DNA of 27,027 nt from Coemansia sp. RSA 922 (GCA_027577415.1 JANBQS010000196.1:1-27027), one strand, 5' to 3'; positions 9,201-17,456 are shown, counted from the first letter of the stretch. Translations and numbers: made by a program. The notes: a model not told the origin generated them from the sequence alone.

Positions 9201-11894
9201 GCTGGTTCTCTCCTGGGCTCGCGCAAGCCATCAGCGACCAGCATCGCCCGGCCACGCACAGCCAGTGTATCCAACACCCGGCATTCTCCGTCATCCCACG
9301 GCTCACGGCCCGCGACTCGTCGCCGCAAGCGGTACAAGAGCTTGGCAGAGGCGGCGACTGTCGAGGGCTCGCGACTCATCATGTCATTGGGCAAACTTCC
9401 AAGCGAATTGTATTCGAGACGCTCGGAGAGTAAGCGCAATTCAACGGTCAGTGACGAGATGAGTCGTAAGAGGTGGTCGTCGTTTAGTGGCAAAATGCAT
9501 ATCTTTGGACAATCCAAAGACGCCAAAGCCAGTCAAGATTTGCCTGTACCATTGGAAGAAGAGCGATTGGATAGTGCCGCTGGGAGTACAGAGGATGCTG
9601 TGCTGACAGGTGGCGGTAGAACGCGGGTGCATTCGCATTCGCCGCTGGCTAACGAAGTACCTATTTCTCCTACGAGACTGCACGGGAAGAATGGGGGCCG
9701 GACTGCGACATCAGCTCCAGCGGGGACTGGTCAGACTGCGGATGACAACGAGTGGTCTGACGAGGATGAGAGCAGCAGCGAGGAAGTCCGAGTGAGAGCT
9801 CCCGCCTGGCCACAGCAAGAGCACATGGGCAGCGATGAGTGGGATCCACTAGTGTACCTCAAGCCAGCCGGCCATAACAGACAAGGGTCTCTGGCACGCG
9901 CTCGTGGAAGCCGCACAGTCGGTGCCACACTTGGTACGTTGTTAACTGACCTGGGCCGCAACCAAACCATGCCCACAGGCGCCATCTCAGTGCCTACTCC
10001 GCCTCCACTGGAGCACAAGTACGCATCCAACATTGCCGCCGCCATTGCCAGCGACTACCCAGACTCTGCGTCATCCGGATTGCGTCGGCGACGGGCCATA
10101 GGCTCAGTCTCCTCGGGCGGTGAGTACGAGAGCCAGGCGGGCTCAGAGGTAGGCAGCCAAGTAGCGGCTAGCATCATCGAGGCCGAGGGATCCAGGCCAT
10201 GGCGGTCGCGTATCCATGGCACATTGCGTCAGATCCGCGACTATTTCTTGGCGGACTTTAGGCCAGCTGGACCTATCCTCGATCTGACCTACGACCGGAT
10301 GTACTCGCAGGGCATTGAGGGCCCGCCGCTAGTCGATGCCAACGGAGACGTGGTGGAAGATAATGGCGATACTATACCGCCGTTGAGACAGCTGCTGGGC
10401 CATGTGTTGCCAAGATCAATGTCCCGCACATTCATGGGCAACTCTGAGCCGTCTCCTCTGCCCCAACCTCCTATGGCGACTACTGCGCCGCCTGTGGAGA
10501 TCCCCTCGGCAGGCACCCCCGTTATGCGTATACGGTCGGCTACTGCCGCCGGTACGTTCCCAGGCAGGTACTATCATCGGCAGTCGGGGTCTGTCACTAG
10601 CCCAGTCGCACTGTCACCGTGGGCTCAGCCGCAGTACGGCCAGTTTCATTCGGCACCAGGCACACACCCGCCGGTTCGCGCACACTCGAGGCACCACTCG
10701 GAGATCCCACATACTCCAGTAGCTGATCAATGGTCACCAGAGGGCCCAGTTCCGCCGCTCACTTGGTCGGCCGCCGACGCGTATCCCCAGGATCTACCTC
10801 GTCCTCCGCGTGCGCCCTGGATGTCTGCCGATCCCGAGCCACGTCAACAGCAGCTATCCCACTCGCTACGCAGTTCTAGCCAGCCTCCACCCGTAGCCAC
10901 TAACAGCCGTACTCCGTCTATCGCCTCGTCGCCTTTGGGCCCCGCTGATGGCCTACCCCTGGCAACGAACCGCCGGTCCTCGCACAAAAACTCACTGCCG
11001 CCACCACGACTCCCGCTCTCCGCCCGCATAGTGTCTGGCCTCAACTACGCTACGCGCCGAACCACGCCGCACACGCGTCCCGACTGGATCTTCTCACCTG
11101 AATTGGAAGACCCCAACAGCGACCAACAACAGCTGTTGATTGCCAATTATCAGAGATTCGCCGTGGAGGCTCAGTCCACGTTTGAGCCTGATGAGTTTAC
11201 GGACTATGAGCAGACGCCGATGCTCAATTTTAGAGGCATTTTGGATCGCGGTATAAGGGATTATGTCCATCCTGGATTGGTCGGTGAATTGCCTACCCTG
11301 TGGTTGCCTGTCAAAGCTGGTGGCGGTCAGACCACGCGGGGATCGCCAGTGCTCGGAGATGGTGGGGGTGATTTGCCGATTCCCGAGAGACCACAGACCC
11401 CGACTGATGCTGCTCGATTGCTGGCGTTGTCTGCGCCCCATCGACTCCTGAGCAAATTGTTGCACCACCGTAGTAAACAGACGATACTCGATGCCCCTGT
11501 CCACCCCGATGCTCTTCAGCCCTTCTATGAGCCTGGCCAGATATCGGCTGACAGTGATCCGCGTCCCGTGCCTGAAGACGCTGGCTATGCCGAGCTAACC
11601 GAAGTACACGTCCACGCGCCCTCCACTCCTGATGCCACTGCCCAATCTTCAATATTGGCTGATGATCGGCATAGGGCGAGCCAAATGGCATTGACACCTA
11701 TTCTCGAAGTTGTCACACCTCGCTCATCTATCTTTGCCAAATCGCCCAATATGTCTGTTGAAGCTAGTGCCGTACAATTGGGCACCACCGGTACTGCGGC
11801 CAGATTTGAAGATGACCGTCAAGCGGAAACTGCTGATGATGTACATCGTAGTTCGACGACATCACAGAATGGAAGCTATGCACCGTTGCTCTAG
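6285..11894 (+). CDS. CSC1/OSCA (TMEM63-like) cation channel with very long C-terminal tail
   Basis: 1869-residue membrane protein. Residues about 36-57 are the first membrane helix, with two more near 115-135 and 185-205. A cytosolic domain follows (about 220-480), starting VSRTVMLTGVPRHLAKSPREL as in the PHM7/CSC1 cytosolic domain and containing an Arg/Ser-rich insertion. A block of further helices spans about 470-782, with family hallmarks MTKMWAFLVFNVILVFGFSGTF and MIYSTFSPPVVVGAVIYFVIGYP. Known relatives are osmosensitive or mechanosensitive calcium-permeable channels. After residue 782 comes a Ser/Pro/Arg-rich, apparently disordered tail of about 1080 residues. The ATG at 6285 is chosen because the open frame upstream (to 6102, TTG) is T-rich UTR-like sequence. 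The gene is intronless. Family call is firm; ion selectivity is not deducible. Confidence 0.9.
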   Translation: MDYLFTRAKADINEIFDPTKVPGSSVYLASNGTDLGMQAIFAASFFTIFILLFSALRLRWPYIFSPRTRLTITAPPFLSKRFFGWFLATMRTPETHILNTLGLDAVIFLRFYKMCMRLLLDIAFFSIVIIWPINIVWSKANLNTVGGGKDSDGDLNITLTYSVTDYLFNLTLNTSDPKQKWNLVPHIFFVYVFSGLAYYHISKFSSRWASLRWHFLMQSRHALVSRTVMLTGVPRHLAKSPRELEWFWGPGLQLGKVERVRVCPFNTRLTSNARARARCLVKLEHAYMQLLGNPCVHPEYDPVRLRMLAMDPQESARADERRLLAKWAKPSRRRKSWHSSRPSTAVDSVSATEVEAEVSGEKSDMSNTEVEPVKRPNLWVRSSASVWRPWERVDAIDYWRSKFLAADTSFRQLRDTLGKGEDDAFGRSTTAFVTFEDAASAHMVTQLSCYPNPGYMKARLAPEPRGVYWPNVWISSRRKWAGFTLKWLSIFVIWAFWSVPVILFSSLLTPASLGKLFPSVLSSEHNLLRAFLSTTVPSLFLLLFLNMLPWILKQVHFVTGVRTKPDIDYSVMTKMWAFLVFNVILVFGFSGTFWNQILNVVNNPGTVMQNLASNIPRVGTFFTGYILVLGVGYQPFKLLQLRPVVWHIGRQWLCSTPRDYARLVSPVYIDWYSVYPYPLLVFAIAMIYSTFSPPVVVGAVIYFVIGYPVMKYLLLYVYFHPFETAGMAWPKVCRRMILSVILYQVVILTFVVVKGGGWYTFSMVPIIMLYMWFFYFVGWSLEKQGTVLPVYLWRNPPPNSSYPLPPDDVGMEKEYTGSMASPYAGPVRSDSLAKPELRLLNRLGWGGPQSPQYAFGSSDASMRQDPYGRMPMSRRTGSLLPANRDSGGSAPWQSLSIWRQPSTADSRSAYTRPPPVPTRVVPAGNKVGKRVITGHHRRESSRGVRTREIILAGRNKPAGRGPQRSGLAVAKTAGSLLGSRKPSATSIARPRTASVSNTRHSPSSHGSRPATRRRKRYKSLAEAATVEGSRLIMSLGKLPSELYSRRSESKRNSTVSDEMSRKRWSSFSGKMHIFGQSKDAKASQDLPVPLEEERLDSAAGSTEDAVLTGGGRTRVHSHSPLANEVPISPTRLHGKNGGRTATSAPAGTGQTADDNEWSDEDESSSEEVRVRAPAWPQQEHMGSDEWDPLVYLKPAGHNRQGSLARARGSRTVGATLGTLLTDLGRNQTMPTGAISVPTPPPLEHKYASNIAAAIASDYPDSASSGLRRRRAIGSVSSGGEYESQAGSEVGSQVAASIIEAEGSRPWRSRIHGTLRQIRDYFLADFRPAGPILDLTYDRMYSQGIEGPPLVDANGDVVEDNGDTIPPLRQLLGHVLPRSMSRTFMGNSEPSPLPQPPMATTAPPVEIPSAGTPVMRIRSATAAGTFPGRYYHRQSGSVTSPVALSPWAQPQYGQFHSAPGTHPPVRAHSRHHSEIPHTPVADQWSPEGPVPPLTWSAADAYPQDLPRPPRAPWMSADPEPRQQQLSHSLRSSSQPPPVATNSRTPSIASSPLGPADGLPLATNRRSSHKNSLPPPRLPLSARIVSGLNYATRRTTPHTRPDWIFSPELEDPNSDQQQLLIANYQRFAVEAQSTFEPDEFTDYEQTPMLNFRGILDRGIRDYVHPGLVGELPTLWLPVKAGGGQTTRGSPVLGDGGGDLPIPERPQTPTDAARLLALSAPHRLLSKLLHHRSKQTILDAPVHPDALQPFYEPGQISADSDPRPVPEDAGYAELTEVHVHAPSTPDATAQSSILADDRHRASQMALTPILEVVTPRSSIFAKSPNMSVEASAVQLGTTGTAARFEDDRQAETADDVHRSSTTSQNGSYAPLL

Positions 11895-12837
11895 CGAATA
11901 GAATCACTTGTTTATGGTATGTGTGAGACTTTTTTTAACAGAACGGTATGCAGATATAGACTATTTGGCAATCTTTGTCTATTCCCAACCTTATAAAACT
12001 TGTTGGCGATTGACGCAATAATAAGACATACGGTCTGAGAGAACGCCTGGAAGGGGACCAAGGGTCCTTCTTGGAAATTAGGGATAGTGCCTTCGCTTGA
12101 CACTCTGAAAAGGGAGGGAGAGTCGTTTATTTTGATTTTTTTTTTTTGTGGGGAGAGAAAGAGAAAGATGGCAGATCTCTTGAGCACATGTCAGATGCAA
12201 GGATTGGTAAGGGGGAGAGGGTCAGCAATCGAGAATACGCTAAAGAGAAAGACAATGGACTGTGAAGGATGTGTCTCCAATGCAGACACCAATGTTGCAC
12301 ACAATTTTACTCACCCCATGCCAATTAGGTTTTTTTTTCTTCCGACTATGAACTAATGTTATTGTTTTTTTCTATGTTAAGGACACGTCCCTGGGGGCAG
12401 AGGGTATAAAGAGGGATGGATGTGGCAGAACTCTCTTTAATGCTTTGTGGCTAGCTACTATTCGTCTCCTCATCCTCTTCTCTTTCTAATATCTCTTTGT
12501 GGCAGAAAGAACTGTGTGTGCCACATTTTTTATTATTGTTTGCTATCGCCCTTTCTATTCTATTTTTACACCTTTCTCAGAAAGGAAGCTATCTACATCC
12601 CCTGAATACCGTCTGCGCGAGTCTCTCTCTTATTTTAGGTTAAATACCGACCTAGTACCTGGTCTTCAAATCTTTTTTATCTTTCTTTCTTCAGTCATCC
12701 ACCTTTTTTTTCTTATCTGCATATTCATTTTTTTTTGCATCTATCACTTTATTTTTTTCCATTTATTCATCTCTCATCATTTTCACATCCCTCACTCGCA
12801 CCATCATTCCCCTTGTATCACCAAACTACTGACGACA
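11895..12837. promoter_or_regulatory. Intergenic region and arrestin-gene promoter
   Basis: 943 bases between the channel stop and the arrestin-like ATG. The last 450 bases are rich in C and T, with many T runs, typical of a fungal promoter and 5' leader. A TATA box lies at 12405-12411. The open frame here (12499-12837, continuous with the arrestin gene) encodes only a Phe/Ile/His-rich string with no domain, so I treat it as untranslated. Confidence 0.5.
12405..12411 (+). promoter_or_regulatory. TATA box, arrestin-like gene
   Basis: TATAAAG in a G-rich context, the best TATA match in this intergenic region. It lies 433 bases from the chosen ATG, which implies a long or spliced 5' leader. Confidence 0.45.
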
Positions 12838-14262
12838 ATGAAGTGGACCGCCTCTAACAACAAACTCTCTGCATCCGTTCACGTGCACACGCCTCAGATT
12901 GCGATCACCCATGGCAGCAACAACAACATGCTACTAGGCTACCTGAACGTCTGCGCGGACCGCCCTGTCTCGATCAAGTCGATCAAGATTTCATTCAGCG
13001 GTGTCTACTCAGCCTTTTGGATTGAGGGCACTGGACAGAACAAACTAGAGTACTACCAAAACAAGGAGTTTATTGCCGAATATCTCTCGATAACCAAGCA
13101 ACATCTGGTCGTTGAAGGCAAACGCGACGGCGTGGTTGCGCGTGCCGCCGGAGAATTCCAGCGCGATCCCTTGGGCACAGGTGCTGTAATCCCCGACTGG
13201 GACGAGTCTCCATCGCTTAGCCGTAGTAGCAGCCGTAGCGACGATGACGTTGGCCGGGGTCTGTGGGGCAACGACTCTGCTGTGACACTAGCACCGCCGC
13301 CATTCGACTACACTGATGCGCCACAGGACGACAAGCCTGGATTTGAGCTGGATGCTGGCAAGCATCGGTTCGAGTTTGCGCTTATGTTGCCCGCCAAAAT
13401 GCCATCCACCGTGGTATCCAAAGTTGGCGGTATCGAGTACACATTGAATGCCTGCATCAAGACCAAGAATACACTGGGCATGTCCGGTTACTTGCGTTCG
13501 CACCGGCCCGTACACGTAGTCAACCTACCAGCGAGACTTTCCGACCCCGCACTGCCTGTCAACGACGAAGCTGTGTTTACCAAACAGGTTGACGAGGGCT
13601 GGTGGGCAATGGCTAGGCTGTCGACGCGTACGGCCAGTCCTGGTGACGCGATACAGGTCAGCACATGCCTATCGTGGCCCGGCAAATGCGGATACGAGGA
13701 GGGTGTCCGTGAACATTTAGAGCTAGTCGGCGTACAAATCGAAATGACCGAGGTCACAGTATACCGGTCGCTTACGACCGGCGCCACACTAAAGCGCATT
13801 GAGGTTCCAGTCGCATCCACCTCGTCTAATGGTTTGGCTCGTGCCAGCAATGAGTCGGCTCGCTGTGCGACGAGCGCCGATATAGTGCACTCGGCTGTCA
13901 GCGAGTCATCGGGCCTGAAAATGGCCTATGAATATCGGGCCGCTCCCATGCGCTACGAGATGCCCGTAGCTGCCCAGGGTCTGTTTAACGAAGAACACAG
14001 ACATGAGTATACTTTGCTACTTCCGGGTGCTCGCGATACGAGCTCCAAGGCTCGTGGAGAAGGTACTGGTATCCTCACTGATAGTAGGTCGGCGCCAGTC
14101 AGCGTTACTCATGAGCTGGTTATCAAGTTGCAGGTGCTCGATAAGTGCGCGCAGAAATTGCACACGATTCCATTTAAGAGCCGCGTTGTCGTCGTTCCAG
14201 AGGCCTCGGCCTTTTATCTCCCTGCATACTCGGCCTCGATGCAAGACGTGCGAGTTATGTAA
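12838..14262 (+). CDS. Arrestin-like (alpha-arrestin family) adaptor
   Basis: 474-residue protein with both arrestin lobes. The N-lobe starts SASVHVHTPQIAITHG, then NMLLGYLNVCADRPVSIKSIKISFSG (the usual GxVxVxxxxPxxxxxIxIxFxG pattern), and resumes after a Ser/Asp-rich loop (about residues 125-175) with HRFEFALMLPAKMPSTV and GGIEYTLNACI. The C-lobe begins near residue 255 (WWAMARLSTRTASPGDAI, then LVGVQIEMTEVTVYRS). LPAY at 461-464 is an LPxY form of the PY motif bound by WW domains of Rsp5/Nedd4 ligases. Known alpha-arrestins bring such ligases to membrane transporters for endocytosis; that role is inferred here. The ATG at 12838 (context GACGACAATG) directly precedes the first arrestin strand. 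Intronless. Confidence 0.85.
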   Translation: MKWTASNNKLSASVHVHTPQIAITHGSNNNMLLGYLNVCADRPVSIKSIKISFSGVYSAFWIEGTGQNKLEYYQNKEFIAEYLSITKQHLVVEGKRDGVVARAAGEFQRDPLGTGAVIPDWDESPSLSRSSSRSDDDVGRGLWGNDSAVTLAPPPFDYTDAPQDDKPGFELDAGKHRFEFALMLPAKMPSTVVSKVGGIEYTLNACIKTKNTLGMSGYLRSHRPVHVVNLPARLSDPALPVNDEAVFTKQVDEGWWAMARLSTRTASPGDAIQVSTCLSWPGKCGYEEGVREHLELVGVQIEMTEVTVYRSLTTGATLKRIEVPVASTSSNGLARASNESARCATSADIVHSAVSESSGLKMAYEYRAAPMRYEMPVAAQGLFNEEHRHEYTLLLPGARDTSSKARGEGTGILTDSRSAPVSVTHELVIKLQVLDKCAQKLHTIPFKSRVVVVPEASAFYLPAYSASMQDVRVM

Positions 14263-14643
14263 TAAGCACTTGTTGTATATTCTCTTTTTTTGTATATATA
14301 TATTTGCGGCAATTATTTACCGAGAGTATTTCCAGACCAGTTTTCTATTTTGCGGGGTAGAGGGGTCTGGAAGTTTTTACGCATGGCTTCTTCCTGTCTT
14401 GTTCAGGCCACATGGCTGCAGTATTTTTTTGGCGAGTGTTAGAATCCGGCTCCACATGGGCTTCAATACGGCGTGGAGAAATAACAAAAGTTCTTTGAGT
14501 AATCTAGAAGTGTCCAATTCTATCTTTCTCACTGCTAGTTCCCTTCTCTCTGTCTCTCACTTTTTGTTTTGCTTCTTTTGTATCGCCTCGTGCAATTTTC
14601 TTAAGCACGCCAGTTATTTTTCTTTGTACACCTTTTTGTTGCC
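14263..14643. promoter_or_regulatory. Intergenic region upstream of multicopper oxidase
   Basis: 381 bases holding a TA-repeat tract (about 14291-14303), which could end the arrestin transcript, and a T/C-rich stretch from about 14510 that probably forms the leader of the oxidase gene. No clear TATA box. A long open frame crosses this region in another phase of the arrestin gene, but has no recognisable domain. Confidence 0.4.
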
Positions 14644-16317
14644 ATGCTTCATGTTGCTACTCTGTTACAGTGGCTAGTTGTGGCTGCTGCGGCTGCTCGA
14701 GTAGAGTACGATATGGAGATTGCCACAATTATGACAAGTATGGATGGTGTTCACGAACGTATGGCGGTAGTAGTTAATGGCCAGATCCCAATGCCTCTGG
14801 TCAGGGCCGAACTAGGAGACACATTAGCGCTGCGCATTCGTAACAGATTAAGCGATGAGGCAACTGGTCTACACTCGCATGGGCTATTCAATAACGGCAC
14901 AAATTACTACGACGGAGCTGGGATGGTCACAGAATGCGGAATCGCGCCTGGATCGGAGATGACGTACGAAATCCCCATCACACAAACGGGTACATACTGG
15001 CTCCACGGCCACCACAACAGCCAGTATATCAATGGACTTCGCGGACCGCTTATTATTACAGACCCGGAGGGCGAACCATATGACTACGACGAGGACATGG
15101 TGCTTACTTTTGAGGACTGGTTTCCCTCCGCCTCAAACATGACTATGGATCCAAAGATTCCCAAGAACGCCAAACCGACCCACCACGACCAACTCTCCAC
15201 TTTGACGTGCTTTGATCCAAGCATGATGACTGGCGAGGCACACGCTAGGGATATGGACATGCCTTGTCAGGGCAAGAACTGCAGTACCATGGGCGCGCCA
15301 CACAAGGATCCGGCTAAAAAGTATCCCATCGGCGTGATCAATGGGCGTAACGGCAAGCAATCGCCCAATCTTCATTTTGAGCCCAACAAGACGTACCGCT
15401 TGCGGCTGCTTAATATTGGCTCGTCGTTTATGTTTAGGTTCGGCATCGACGGCCACGAAATGCACGTCATCGAGGTGGACGGCGTTGCCACCGAAAAGCA
15501 AAAGGTCAACAGCGTGCTCCTAGGCGTTGCTCAGCGCGTGTCGGTCTTGGTATCCGCCCTACCAGAGTCAACAAACAACTACCGCTACCATTTCGACATA
15601 CTTTCTGACATATTCCCAGAGGTTGCTGGGTATAATCCGCGGTCATACTCTGGATCCATTGTATATGAAGAGAGTGCAAAGTTTGCTACAGCAGCCAGCC
15701 CGATTATTTGGGAAGACTTTGACGACCTGAGCCTTACGCCACTAGACCGCTTGCCAATATTGGAAGCTGACGTTATTCACGACGTCAATGTTCGTGCCGA
15801 TAGGACGCCGACTGGAATGGTCCATGCCTACATCAACGACGTATCTTTTGAACTCCCTACCACGCCCTCGTTATTTACTGCACTCTCGTTCAACTACACT
15901 GATGGTGCAATGGACGCTTCGGTATTTGGCGACAAGTGCAATGCCAGGGTCATTCAGCACATGGATGTTTCCGAGCTGAGAGTAGTTAACCACGATACTG
16001 TGCATCATCCGATGCACTTGCATGGTCAGTTTTTCCAGATAGTCGAGCGCGGCATAGTAGGAAACTCTAGTAGCACGATAAAATCGTCTGATACGCCAAT
16101 GCGTCGTGACACTACTGTGGTGCCGCCTGGTGCGTATGCCATTTTGAGATTCCGCGCTGATAACCCTGGTGTCTGGCTCATGCACTGTCATATTGACTTG
16201 CATATGGAGCTGGGCTTGTCGATGATGATTGTCTCTGCACCTGAAATAATTCGGGAAACAATTAAAGTACCAGATGTAGTGTTAGAGCAATGTCGGTTGC
16301 TGGGTATATCGATTTAA
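14644..16317 (+). CDS. Secreted multicopper oxidase, Fet3/laccase type
   Basis: 557-residue three-cupredoxin protein. It begins with a signal peptide (MLHVATLLQWLVVAAAAA). All ten copper ligands are present: H77/H79 in LHSHGLF, H121/H123 in YWLHGHH, H455/H458/H460 in HHPMHLHG, and H514-C515-H516 with H520 in HCHIDLHMELGL. Leu525 stands at the axial type-1 position. Several N-glycosylation sequons are visible (NNGT, NMT, NCS, NYT). The WEDFDDLSLTPLD segment resembles the corresponding part of Fet3 ferroxidases. Unlike Fet3 there is no C-terminal membrane helix, so the enzyme is probably free in the wall or medium. The two N-terminal motifs carry unusual spacer residues (HSH and LHGHH instead of HWH/HFH and YHSH). 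No Ftr1 permease lies nearby, so a ferroxidase role is uncertain; laccase-type phenol oxidation is the alternative. Confidence 0.9.
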   Translation: MLHVATLLQWLVVAAAAARVEYDMEIATIMTSMDGVHERMAVVVNGQIPMPLVRAELGDTLALRIRNRLSDEATGLHSHGLFNNGTNYYDGAGMVTECGIAPGSEMTYEIPITQTGTYWLHGHHNSQYINGLRGPLIITDPEGEPYDYDEDMVLTFEDWFPSASNMTMDPKIPKNAKPTHHDQLSTLTCFDPSMMTGEAHARDMDMPCQGKNCSTMGAPHKDPAKKYPIGVINGRNGKQSPNLHFEPNKTYRLRLLNIGSSFMFRFGIDGHEMHVIEVDGVATEKQKVNSVLLGVAQRVSVLVSALPESTNNYRYHFDILSDIFPEVAGYNPRSYSGSIVYEESAKFATAASPIIWEDFDDLSLTPLDRLPILEADVIHDVNVRADRTPTGMVHAYINDVSFELPTTPSLFTALSFNYTDGAMDASVFGDKCNARVIQHMDVSELRVVNHDTVHHPMHLHGQFFQIVERGIVGNSSSTIKSSDTPMRRDTTVVPPGAYAILRFRADNPGVWLMHCHIDLHMELGLSMMIVSAPEIIRETIKVPDVVLEQCRLLGISI

Positions 16318-16410
16318 TTTATATATTTGTCTGAACAAGGAAGTGTTTTTAAGCAATGCGAGCACTGTAGCCAGCGATGTGCTTCTATAGTCCTATCGTG
16401 AATCTAGTCT
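16318..16410. other. Spacer between multicopper oxidase and duplicated unit
   Basis: AT-rich sequence with no feature seen. Similarity to the second copy starts abruptly at 16411. Confidence 0.4.
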
Positions 16411-16517
16411 ACACGTTGATTTGATTACTTTTGTCCTGAATCAATGGCGACAAGACTCGTGAGAAACATCTGTAGCTCTCTGTGCTTATCTGGAACTACC
16501 AAGTCAGCTTGACTTAG

Positions 16518-16647
16518 CAGTTCTTTAGAAGCTTGCCTGCAATCAACCATGTCGGTGTTTGAAAACGTGTGCAGCGGAATAGCTCTTAGAAAGGCAATCA
16601 GCTTGACTGGGAGGCTCTTTAGACGACATGTCTTTCAGTACCATTAG
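16518..16647 (+). promoter_or_regulatory. Highly conserved 130-base upstream block, copy 1
   Basis: Counted by eye, 126 of 130 bases match 19834-19963 with no gaps, and the block sits 492 bases before the A1 ATG (491 in the other copy). A run of 48 and a run of 68 identical bases flank the four differences. CTTTAGA-like words recur (about 16521, 16582, 16615), and TCAGCTTGACT begins two imperfect 26-base repeats (16504-16529 and 16598-16623). It could be a regulatory module, a non-coding RNA gene, or the 32-codon ORF it contains. Confidence 0.75.
16549..16647 (+). CDS. Candidate conserved 32-codon ORF, copy 1
   Basis: ATG at 16549 (context CAACCATGT) to TAG at 16645-16647 encodes a 32-residue basic peptide, MSVFENVCSGIALRKAISLT followed by GRLFRRHVFQYH. 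The other copy differs only at residues 9-11 and ends at the same TAG, which is exactly where the near-identity between copies stops. Against coding function: of four base differences one is synonymous and three change residues, and the identity extends 31 bases before the ATG. It may be an upstream ORF, a microprotein, or chance within a conserved DNA or RNA element. Confidence 0.3.
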   Translation: MSVFENVCSGIALRKAISLTGRLFRRHVFQYH

Positions 16648-16908
16648 TACTTTTATGTCAGGTGCCACCTATTCTTTTTTTATGTGCAAAATCAGACTGA
16701 TTGAGCGTCAAATAAAAAGAACTACACACTCATAATCACTGTCAGGGATTGAAAGTATAAGCGCTTGTGTTTGCAATCAACACCCACATGACTTAGTGGC
16801 CATTCAGCACAGGGATTATTGTAGGCATGTGGTCGGGACTAGGCAGAAACGCCAAGTAGCATGCTATAGTGGGCGTAGCATTTTATTTGCCCCCTCCTCT
16901 AAAAGTGG

Positions 16909-16916
16909 TATAAAAG
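16909..16916 (+). promoter_or_regulatory. TATA box, gene A1
   Basis: TATAAAAG 101 bases before the A1 ATG, followed by GCACTGAGAAGGGTCCTGT and a C/T-rich stretch. The same arrangement is kept at gene A2, which supports it as the real core promoter. Confidence 0.8.
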
Positions 16917-17009
16917 CACTGAGAAGGGTCCTGTACATTTCCCTTTTCCAAAAATCACTACATTTTAACGCTTATTTGATACACCTCAGCATCTACCCGA
17001 CACACACAA

Positions 17010-17399
17010 ATGGGCATACCCACTTACACAATTGACAATGCTCTTCTTAGGGATTTTGCCCATGAACTGGAGACGGATGAGGACAAGGTCGATCCAACAT
17101 TTGGGCAAATGATGATAATAGCAACTGACCATGAACTGGTTGACCAGATTTACCACGTGTTGATGACTGATATCTCTTGGAAAATGAGGTGCTTTTATGA
17201 GATTAGGTCCTCTTGTAGCGCTGAAGCGAATATGCCAATGCGTGCTGGTGATGGTAAACCAAACATATGGATTACGTGGGATCCAGCTGAGGCTGATGAG
17301 AAACTGTGCATGGAATTAGAGAATGCAATCAACAAATTCAACGATTCAAGTGAGAAGCTGGTATACGTTTGCACATTTAAAGTTGAAATTACAGAATAA
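17010..17399 (+). CDS. Small acidic protein of unknown family, paralogue A1
   Basis: 129 residues, no signal peptide or membrane segment, rich in Asp and Glu. It begins MGIPTYTIDNALLRD, shared almost exactly with A2 (13 of 15 residues). The conserved core then runs FGQMMIIAT, LVDQIY, a YEIR strand, MPM, IWI.WD and LENAIN. The alternating hydrophobic strands and amphipathic helices suggest a compact alpha/beta cytosolic protein. Overall identity with A2 is roughly half by eye. The start is fixed by the shared context (CAAATGGG) and TATA spacing. It is the first gene of an A1-B1-A2-B2 arrangement. I do not recognise the family and assign no function. Confidence 0.8.
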   Translation: MGIPTYTIDNALLRDFAHELETDEDKVDPTFGQMMIIATDHELVDQIYHVLMTDISWKMRCFYEIRSSCSAEANMPMRAGDGKPNIWITWDPAEADEKLCMELENAINKFNDSSEKLVYVCTFKVEITE

Positions 17400-17456
17400 G
17401 GGGAATAGCGACGCTAAATAATGGAATACCGCTCTTTAAATTTCGGATATTGTCAG

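Larger units (their letters stand above)
16411..17399 (+). repeat. Duplicated unit, copy 1 (upstream region plus gene A1)
   Basis: Collinear with 19726-20699. Homology begins at ACACGTTGATT in both copies, exactly 599 bases before the ATG of gene A1 or A2, and continues through the coding region. Similarity is patchy except for a near-identical 130-base core (16518-16647) and the bases around the TATA box and start codon. Confidence 0.9.

Noticed and set aside
12499..12837. 113-residue extension of the arrestin-like protein
   Set aside because: Phe/His/Ile-rich translation of a T/C-rich leader; the arrestin fold starts directly after the ATG at 12838.
14003..14677. 224-codon ORF overlapping the arrestin 3' end and the oxidase start
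   Set aside because: First half is an out-of-frame shadow of the arrestin gene, the rest is hydrophobic low-complexity; no domain.
16549..16650. Minus-strand ORF across the conserved 130-base block
   Set aside because: Open in copy 1 but broken by a stop in copy 2, so it is not conserved as a protein.
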